This document shows, one piece after another, positions 14,571 through 19,547 of a stretch of DNA of 19,547 nucleotides (position 1 is its first letter; each line of letters starts with the position of its first letter). The notes beneath the pieces were generated by a model. It was not told where the DNA came from. It did not search any database and saw only the letters and a program-made list of their open reading frames with translations. A program made the translations under genes and the position numbers. Origin of the DNA: Clostridiales bacterium UBA5446 (GTDB lineage Bacteria; Bacillota; Clostridia; Oscillospirales; Oscillospiraceae); NCBI GenBank assembly GCA_002427465.1, contig DIRC01000058.1, positions 7,930 to 27,476 on the forward strand, written 5' to 3'.

Positions 14571-14611
14571 ATGATAGCAAATTTAATTGAAAAATACAAT
14601 AGTTTGTCGAA
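14571..14611 (-). promoter_or_regulatory. sigma-A promoter with upstream Spo0A box, kinase-like gene/rqcP
   Basis: On the minus strand, TTGTAT (14599-14594), a 17-bp spacer and TATCAT (14576-14571). Four bp upstream of the -35 is TTCGACAA (14611-14604), the complement of the Spo0A box TTGTCGAA. It is centred about -43 from the predicted start, a position from which Spo0A activates sigma-A promoters. Confidence 0.6.
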
Positions 14612-14736
14612 AACTGAAGGACAACATTGCCTGCAGATACATCAATATGATATGCTGTTGCCGGCAATACAGTTACGCCAAAATCCGGCAGCGCAGGCGG
14701 TTCATACCGAACGTTTATAACATTTGAAATATGGTA
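14612..14736. other. intergenic DNA with two related palindromic motifs
   Basis: Between the two divergent promoters lie a TTGCCTGCAGATAC (14627-14640) and a TTGCCGGCAATAC (14658-14670). They differ by one substitution and one indel, and start 31 bp apart. The second contains the perfect palindrome TTGCCGGCAA. They could be binding sites for a regulator of gap or the kinase-like gene; nothing else is evident. Confidence 0.3.
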
Positions 14737-14765
14737 TTGCTATTTGGCCCTATTGGGCGTAAAAT
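14737..14765 (+). promoter_or_regulatory. probable sigma-A promoter of gap
   Basis: TTGCTA (14737-14742), a 17-bp spacer and TAAAAT (14760-14765), 65 bp before the gap ATG. A short inverted repeat GCCC-TATT-GGGC (14747-14758) fills the spacer and may be an operator. Confidence 0.55.
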
Positions 14766-14830
14766 AATCGCGGCACGACGGCGAATTAAATTAAACAATG
14801 TGATTTAACGAATTCTATGGAGGGACTCGC

Positions 14831-15865
14831 ATGGGTATTAAAATAGGAATCAATGGCTTCGGCCGCATAGGACGCCTGGTCTTCCGATCCGCCATCACCC
14901 GCGGCGATGTGGAAATCGTCGGCGTCAACGCCCCTGATAAAACTCCGGATCAGCTGGCGTATGTCACCAAGTACGACACCGTACACGGCCGCTTCCCCGG
15001 CGCGGTCGAATACGAGTCCGGAGACCATCCGGCGCTCATAGTCGACGGAAAACGCGTTCCGCTTCTGAATTCCCGCATCCCGGCGGAGCTGCCTTGGCGG
15101 GAGCTGGGCGCGGAATACGTGCTGGAATGCACCGGAAAATTTCTGACCACGGAAAGCGTCCAGGATCATCTCCAGGCCGGCGCACAGGTGGTCATACTTT
15201 CCGGGCCTTCAAAAGACAACACCCCCATGTTCGTGTGCGGCGTCAATCTGGACAAATACACGCCGGATATGCAGGTAGTTTCCAACGCCTCCTGCACCAC
15301 CAACTGCCTGGCCCCCCTGGCAAAGGTGATCCACGATAATTTCGGCATCGCCGAGGGACTGATGACCACCATACACGCGGCAACCGCATCTCAGAACGTG
15401 GTGGATAATTACAACAAGAAAAACTGGCGTCTCGGCCGCTCCTGCTTCGATAACATCATTCCCACCACCACCGGCGCGGCAAAAGCCGTGGGCAAGGTCA
15501 TTCCCGAGCTGAATGGGAAGCTTACCGGCATGGCCCTTCGCATCCCCACGGCGGACGTTTCAATCGTTGACCTGACTTGCCGACTGGAGAAACCGGCTTC
15601 CTACAAAGAAATCTGTGCCGCGGTCAAAAAGGCCGCCGAAGGTGAGATGGCGGGCGTCCTCAGCTATACGGAGGACAAGGTCGTTTCCTCAGATTTCCGC
15701 ACCGCTTCTCACACCTCCAACTTTGACGCAGACGCCGGACTGGCGCTGAACGATAATTTCGTCAAGCTGATCAGCTGGTATGATAACGAATGGGCCTTTT
15801 CCTGCAAAATGGTAGACCTGGCAATCCATATCGATTCGGTCCGCCATCCCAAAAAGCAGGCTTAA
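14831..15865 (+). CDS. gap: Glyceraldehyde-3-phosphate dehydrogenase, type I
   Basis: 344 residues. It oxidatively phosphorylates glyceraldehyde-3-phosphate to 1,3-bisphosphoglycerate. Seen: N-terminal GINGFGRIGR; the active-site block SNASCTTNC with Cys155; catalytic His182 in TTIHAATAS; IIPTTTGAAKAVGKVIPELNG; and WYDNEWAFS. In NAD-type enzymes the end of the second strand reads INDL or similar, with an Asp that binds the adenosine ribose. Here it is VNAPDKTP, with Ala34 at that position, and LLNSRIPAELPWRE also recalls Bacillus GapB, which prefers NADP. The C-terminal half is more GapA-like. GGAGGG is 6 nt before the ATG. It is monocistronic, ending at a strong terminator (15883-15915). No pgk or tpi follows, unlike many Firmicute gap operons. 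Confidence 0.96.
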   Translation: MGIKIGINGFGRIGRLVFRSAITRGDVEIVGVNAPDKTPDQLAYVTKYDTVHGRFPGAVEYESGDHPALIVDGKRVPLLNSRIPAELPWRELGAEYVLECTGKFLTTESVQDHLQAGAQVVILSGPSKDNTPMFVCGVNLDKYTPDMQVVSNASCTTNCLAPLAKVIHDNFGIAEGLMTTIHAATASQNVVDNYNKKNWRLGRSCFDNIIPTTTGAAKAVGKVIPELNGKLTGMALRIPTADVSIVDLTCRLEKPASYKEICAAVKKAAEGEMAGVLSYTEDKVVSSDFRTASHTSNFDADAGLALNDNFVKLISWYDNEWAFSCKMVDLAIHIDSVRHPKKQA

Positions 15866-15882
15866 TTATCATTACGTAATTT

Positions 15883-15915
15883 CAAGGGAATGGTAAGCAT
15901 TCCCTTGATTTTTTC
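15883..15915 (+). terminator. rho-independent terminator of gap
   Basis: Perfect 10-bp stem CAAGGGAATG/CATTCCCTTG with a 5-nt loop (15893-15897), followed by ATTTTTTC. The distal arm overlaps the -35 of the next gene's promoter. Confidence 0.93.
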
Positions 15916-15933
15916 ATTTTTATAGTGTAAAGT
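15905..15933 (+). promoter_or_regulatory. promoter of the flippase gene, nested in the gap terminator
   Basis: TTGATT (15905-15910), formed by the last stem bases and T tract of the gap terminator, a 17-bp spacer and TAAAGT (15928-15933). It gives a start near 15940, upstream of the AAAGGGGGG ribosome site at 15956-15964. Confidence 0.55.
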
Positions 15934-15970
15934 GATCAAACGGTTTAGCAATATAAAGGGGGGATACCCG

Positions 15971-17581
15971 TTGTCCGAACCCAAAAAGCAGAATTATCTC
16001 CACGGCGCGACGATTCTCGCCGCCGGGATCATTATCATGAAAATCCTGGGCGCGCTCTATAAAATCCCTATCGGCAATATTATCGGCGATGAGGGTTATG
16101 CGCATTTTCTTATTGCGTATAATATGTACAGCGTGTTTCTCACCTTAGCTACCGCCGGACTTCCCGTCGCCCTTTCCCGGATGATATGCGAGGCACATAC
16201 CCGCGGCCGGATCATTCAAGCGCGCCGCACGTTCAGCGTCGCCTGGTGGACGTTTCTGGTTCTGGGCGTTTTCTGCTCCATCGTCATGTACCTGTTTCCC
16301 ACCGAGCTGGCTGCTATGCTCAACGATGTGGAAGCGGCGCAAAGCATCTGGGCCCTCTCACCCGCCGTACTGCTCGTCTGCCTGACCAGCGCATACCGCG
16401 GCTATTGCCAGGGCAGGGAAAACATGATCCCCACGACGGTGGGCCAGGTGCTGGAGGTTCTGGTAAAGGTCGTCATCGGCCTGGCTCTGGCCTGGTATCT
16501 TGTCCGGCTGGGCAAGAGCACCCCCGTGGCCTCCGCGGGCGCCATTTTCGGCGTGACCGCAGGCGGCCTGGCAGCCTTCGTATATATGTTCATTTATAAG
16601 AAACGTAACTATCCCGCGGCGGCCGTGTCCGCGCCGGACGTGCCGGACAGCCGCGGAAAAATCCTTGGGGATCTGCTCCGCATCGGCATTCCCATAACCC
16701 TGGGTTCCTCGGTCCTGACTCTGATCAACCTTCTGGACAGCGGACTGAGCATGGGCAGGCTGCAGAGCGCGGCAGGCGTCTCCTATGAGACGGCCAAGGT
16801 CCTGTATGGCGTATACGGCAAGGCGCAAACCCTTTATAATCTTCCCCCAACCTTTATTACCCAGCTGGCCATCAGCCTCGTCCCGGCTATTTCGGCCCGC
16901 ATGGTGATGCGGGACCGCCTCGGGGCCGCCAGAATCGCCGAAAATTCCATGCGCATTTCCGCAATTATCGCCCTGCCCATGGGTGTCGGCCTTTCCGTGC
17001 TGGCGTATCCCATCATGAACGTCCTGTACCCCAACAGCAACGCGGCCGGGCCGAGCCTGCTCTTCATACTCGGAATCGCGTCCTTCTTTGTCAGCATGGC
17101 GATATTGATGAACGCAATTCTCCAGGCCCACGGCAACGAGATCTACCCCGTATATTCCATGGCGGCCGGCGGCCTCGTAAAAATCGTAATAAACTGGTTT
17201 CTCGTAGCCAGGCCGGAGCTGAACATTGTCGGCGCGCCCATCGGCACAATCGGCTGCTATATCGTGATGTGCGTCATGGACTATGCCTTTTTATGCAAGT
17301 GCCTTGAGAGAAGTCCTTCTCTGGGCAAGATTCTGCTCAAGCCCGCCCTCAGCAGCGCCGCAATGGGCGTGACGGCATGGGCGGTTTATGCCGGTATGTC
17401 GTCTCTCCTGGGCGGCCCGGAAATGGGCAGGCTGCAGATGGCCGCGGCAATGGCCGTTTCCATATTTGCCGCTGTGATCGTTTATGCTTTTGCTGTGATT
17501 CTGACCCGGGCGATTACCGCGGAGGACATGAAGCTTATCCCAAAAGGCGACAAATTGGCAAAACTGCTGAAAATTGGGTAA
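15971..17581 (+). CDS. YabM/SpoVB-like MOP-superfamily lipid/polysaccharide flippase
   Basis: 536 residues with about 14 membrane helices, an inner-membrane flippase of the MurJ/SpoVB/Wzx group. The N-terminus (LHGATILAAGIIIMKILGALYKIP, then IIGDEGYAHFLIAYNMYSVF and ATAGLPVALSRM) is characteristic of the Firmicute YabM, YtgP and SpoVB relatives that move lipid II or other undecaprenyl-linked sugars. The following mazG gene matches the yabM-yabN order, which favours YabM. I choose the TTG at 15971 because an AAAGGGGGG stands 6 nt before it; the GTG at 15932 overlaps the promoter -10 and has no ribosome site. A short terminator (17594-17616) follows. Which lipid it carries, and whether it serves sporulation, is not decided by the sequence. 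Confidence 0.88.
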   Translation: MSEPKKQNYLHGATILAAGIIIMKILGALYKIPIGNIIGDEGYAHFLIAYNMYSVFLTLATAGLPVALSRMICEAHTRGRIIQARRTFSVAWWTFLVLGVFCSIVMYLFPTELAAMLNDVEAAQSIWALSPAVLLVCLTSAYRGYCQGRENMIPTTVGQVLEVLVKVVIGLALAWYLVRLGKSTPVASAGAIFGVTAGGLAAFVYMFIYKKRNYPAAAVSAPDVPDSRGKILGDLLRIGIPITLGSSVLTLINLLDSGLSMGRLQSAAGVSYETAKVLYGVYGKAQTLYNLPPTFITQLAISLVPAISARMVMRDRLGAARIAENSMRISAIIALPMGVGLSVLAYPIMNVLYPNSNAAGPSLLFILGIASFFVSMAILMNAILQAHGNEIYPVYSMAAGGLVKIVINWFLVARPELNIVGAPIGTIGCYIVMCVMDYAFLCKCLERSPSLGKILLKPALSSAAMGVTAWAVYAGMSSLLGGPEMGRLQMAAAMAVSIFAAVIVYAFAVILTRAITAEDMKLIPKGDKLAKLLKIG

Positions 17582-17593
17582 CATAACAATAAA

Positions 17594-17616
17594 CCTTGAA
17601 TTATCAAGGGCTTTTT
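17594..17616 (+). terminator. terminator after the flippase gene
   Basis: Stem CCTTGA/TCAAGG with loop ATTA, followed by GCTTTTT. The stem is only 6 bp, so read-through into mazG, 31 bp further on, is likely. Confidence 0.65.
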
Positions 17617-17646
17617 GAAAAAACTACTTGCAGAAAGAATGAGAGT

Positions 17647-18474
17647 ATGGTAGATTTTGTGTGCAAAGAAAACTATGTTCTTGAGGACTATATTTCCCTG
17701 ATCGCGTATCTTCGCTCCGAGAAGGGCTGCCCTTGGGACAGGGTGCAGACTCATGAAAGCTTAAAGCGCAATCTGATGGAGGAGGCCTATGAGGTCTGCG
17801 AGGCTATTGACGAGGGAGATCCGCTTCACCTGCGGGAGGAACTGGGCGACCTGCTGCTTCAAATCATCTTCCATGCCAGCATTGAACAGGACACCGGCGG
17901 CTTTACTATGGACGACATCGCGGATGCGTCCTGCAAAAAGCTGATCTTCCGCCATCCTCACGTATTTGGCGACGCCCCCGCCGGCACCCCGGATCAGGTA
18001 CTGGATATCTGGGAACAGATCAAGCGCAAGGAGCGGGCGCAGAAAACCTCCGCCTCGGCCATGGACAGTGTGCCCCGGGGTCTTCCCGCCCTTTGGCGCT
18101 CCGAAAAAATTCAGGCAAAGGCCGCCAAGGTCGGCTTTGACTGGCCCGACGTCTCCGGCGCTATGGACAAGCTCCGGGAAGAGGCTGACGAACTTCAGCA
18201 GGGAATCGACGCCGGAGACCTCCCGAATATCCAGGAGGAACTGGGGGATATCCTTTTCGCTGTGGTCAATGTTGTGCGCTTTTTTGGTCTTGACCCGGAA
18301 AAAACCCTGCATAAGTCCTGCGAAAAATTTATTCGCCGCTTCCGTTATCTTGAGGAAGGCGCCGCGAGGCTCGGAAAAGAGCTTTCGGCCATGAGCCTTG
18401 GCGAGATGGAAGAGATTTACCAGCAGGGCAGGCACGAGCTGGAAGGTAAGGAGCCCGTGCCCTTCAAACCGTAA
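17647..18474 (+). CDS. mazG: Nucleoside triphosphate pyrophosphohydrolase MazG
   Basis: 275 residues with two tandem MazG domains, as in the E. coli enzyme. It hydrolyses (d)NTPs to monophosphates and pyrophosphate, cleansing damaged nucleotides or adjusting ppGpp stress. Domain 1 opens with LRSEKGCPWDRVQTHESLK (22-40) and has metal-binding NLMEEAYEV and REELGDLLLQ; the linker has FRHPHVFGD; domain 2 has LREEADELQQ and QEELGDILFAVVN. The Bacillus homologue YabN carries an added tetrapyrrole-methylase domain at its N-terminus, which is absent here. The start is uncertain: the ATG at 17647 is best placed but has only a weak purine-rich site, and a TTG at 17596 would lie inside the preceding terminator. 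Confidence 0.93.
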   Translation: MVDFVCKENYVLEDYISLIAYLRSEKGCPWDRVQTHESLKRNLMEEAYEVCEAIDEGDPLHLREELGDLLLQIIFHASIEQDTGGFTMDDIADASCKKLIFRHPHVFGDAPAGTPDQVLDIWEQIKRKERAQKTSASAMDSVPRGLPALWRSEKIQAKAAKVGFDWPDVSGAMDKLREEADELQQGIDAGDLPNIQEELGDILFAVVNVVRFFGLDPEKTLHKSCEKFIRRFRYLEEGAARLGKELSAMSLGEMEEIYQQGRHELEGKEPVPFKP

Positions 18475-18552
18475 GAAATTTGCCTTTCCGCTCAATACCG
18501 GCAATTTTCTATATCAGACTTTTACTCTACAGAAATTTCAGGAGGAATATGA

Positions 18553-18828
18553 ATGAACAAAGCAGAACTTATCGCGGCTGTGGCCGAGAAGGCCGGCTTT
18601 TCCAAGAAAGACACCGAGAAAGTCATAAACGCCACCTTCAACGCCATCACCGATGAACTTGTTGCCGGCGAAAAGATCTCGCTTGTCGGTTTCGGCAGCT
18701 TTGACGTGAAGTACCGCGGCGAGCGCATTGGCCGTAACCCCAAGACCAAGGAAGAAATCAAGATCCCCGCTTCCCGCGTCCCCCAGTTCAAGGCCGGCAA
18801 AGCCCTCAAGGAGATTGTCGCGAAGTAA
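18553..18828 (+). CDS. hup: DNA-binding protein HU
   Basis: 91 residues, standard for HU, a dimeric nucleoid protein that bends and compacts DNA. Seen: MNKAELIAAVAEKAGFSKKD, then the GFGSFDVKYR beta segment, the arm GRNPKTKEEIKIP with the DNA-intercalating Pro, and the closing FKAGKALKEIV. AGGAGG stands 7 nt before the ATG, a strong site suited to an abundant protein. It lies 78 bp downstream of mazG; I see no convincing promoter in that gap, so it may be co-transcribed with mazG or use a promoter I cannot recognise. A strong terminator follows. Confidence 0.97.
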   Translation: MNKAELIAAVAEKAGFSKKDTEKVINATFNAITDELVAGEKISLVGFGSFDVKYRGERIGRNPKTKEEIKIPASRVPQFKAGKALKEIVAK

Positions 18829-18874
18829 GCTACCTCCTCTCCATGAACGAACAGGAATTTAACGCCGATTAAGA

Positions 18875-18901
18875 GGCATGGCTTTCGCCGTGCCCTTTTT
18901 T
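18875..18901 (+). terminator. rho-independent terminator of hup
   Basis: 8-bp stem GGCATGGC/GCCGTGCC (one T-G wobble) with loop TTTC, followed by CTTTTTT. On the minus strand the tail is only CTCTT, so it serves hup better than the convergent tatD. Confidence 0.9.
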
Positions 18902-18918
18902 ATTCCGCGGCGGCAGGG

Positions 18919-19547
18919 TCATCCGCCCAGAAAGAGCCTTTTCCCGTTTTCCAGGGTGATGGCGGCAATCTCCTCCGGGGTAACCCCCTTCACCTGGGCG
19001 ATTTTTGCCGCCGTAAAGAGCAGTGTAGACGAATCGTTCCGCTCGCCGCGATGGGGTGCAGGCGTCAGATACGGGCTGTCCGTCTCGATGAGTATCCGGT
19101 CCAGCGGGCAGACCTCCAGGGATTCGATGGCCCTTCTGGCGTTGCCGTAGGTCACCGGCCCGTCAAAGCCCAGATACCAGCCACGGCGCACAAGCTCGGC
19201 CGCCATCTCGGCGCTGCCCGAATAGCAGTGTAACACGCCCCTTATTCCCGGAAACTGCGCTATGATCTCCAGGCAGTCCCCGTGGGCCTCCCGGTCATGG
19301 ATAATCACGGGAAGATCAAGCCCTTCCGCCAGAGCCATCTGCGCGGCAAACATGTCGCGCATAACCGCCTTTTTGGTCTTGTCCCAGTAATAATCCAGCC
19401 CGATCTCGCCGATCGCGACCACCTTCGGCAGCGCAGCAAGTGTCCGCACGGTATTGATGCTCTCCGCCGTCCAGCTGCTCCATTCCCCCGGATGCCAGCC
19501 GACCGCCGCGTACAGGAAAGGGTACCGCTCCGCAAGCTCCGCCGCCG
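18919..19547 (-). CDS. tatD: TatD-family metal-dependent hydrolase, 5' end cut by window
   Basis: The last 208 codons are in the window; the frame stays open to the right edge, where it continues AELAERYPFLYAAVGWHPGEW. Full-length members are about 255 residues, so roughly 45-50 N-terminal residues with the HxH metal motif are missing. TatD proteins are TIM-barrel metal-dependent deoxyribonucleases or hydrolases. Seen metal ligands: Glu in GEIGLDYYWD, His in VIIHDREAH, His in LHCYSGS and Asp in ETDSPYLTP. A C-terminal helix ENGKRLF closes the family pattern. It converges with hup. In Firmicutes it often follows metS, which would lie beyond the edge. Confidence 0.94.
   Translation of the reverse strand, partial: AAELAERYPFLYAAVGWHPGEWSSWTAESINTVRTLAALPKVVAIGEIGLDYYWDKTKKAVMRDMFAAQMALAEGLDLPVIIHDREAHGDCLEIIAQFPGIRGVLHCYSGSAEMAAELVRRGWYLGFDGPVTYGNARRAIESLEVCPLDRILIETDSPYLTPAPHRGERNDSSTLLFTAAKIAQVKGVTPEEIAAITLENGKRLFLGG

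Noticed and set aside
16358..17131. 257-codon minus-strand frame in the flippase gene
   Set aside because: Composition is that of an antisense shadow (Gly/His/Gln/Asp-rich); the plus-strand membrane protein explains the region.

Overview
The window looks like a chromosomal housekeeping segment from a spore-forming Firmicute, most likely a moderately GC-rich Clostridia (Oscillospirales-like) lineage. The assignment rests on strong AGGAGG-type ribosome binding sites, sigma-A promoters with 16-17 bp spacers, a short ACT-type SerA, an RqcP/YabO protein, a YabM/SpoVB-type flippase next to MazG, and candidate Spo0A boxes. Genus and species cannot be read from it. I see no tRNA, rRNA, CRISPR array, insertion sequence or phage gene.

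Left part (1-7183, all minus strand): the first 54 codons of uvrA with its promoter; a PAP2-family membrane protein; a CtpE-like P-type ATPase; the serine biosynthesis pair serC-serA, overlapping by 8 nt and driven by a promoter that sits on the stop codon of the next gene; and the tRNA methylthiotransferase mtaB. Head to head with mtaB, only 23 bp away, is a cysteine desulfurase (7207-8337, plus) whose promoter lies inside the mtaB coding sequence.

Middle part (8352-13182): an AI-2E/PerM-type permease (minus) diverges from a DacF-like D-Ala-D-Ala carboxypeptidase (plus) across a 324-bp intergenic interval. Then follow glucose-6-phosphate isomerase and a small conserved P-loop protein of unknown function, closed by a long bidirectional terminator.

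Right part (13207-19547): a minus-strand two-gene unit encodes a soluble PAS/HATPase protein, whose expected phospho-acceptor histidine is an alanine, and rqcP. Its promoter carries a Spo0A-box match just upstream of the -35. Divergent from it is a GAPDH whose usual NAD-ribose-binding Asp is Ala. A YabM/SpoVB-like flippase, mazG and hup follow on the plus strand, then a convergent partial tatD. The flippase-mazG-hup run resembles the yabM-yabN region of other Firmicutes, where yabO (rqcP) is normally next. Here rqcP has been moved about 5 kb away and joined to the kinase-like gene.

No clear new multi-gene system is visible. The best leads are the kinase-like protein with rqcP under a putative Spo0A site, the orphan P-loop protein, the GAPDH and SerA active-site variants, and several promoters nested in neighbouring genes or terminators.
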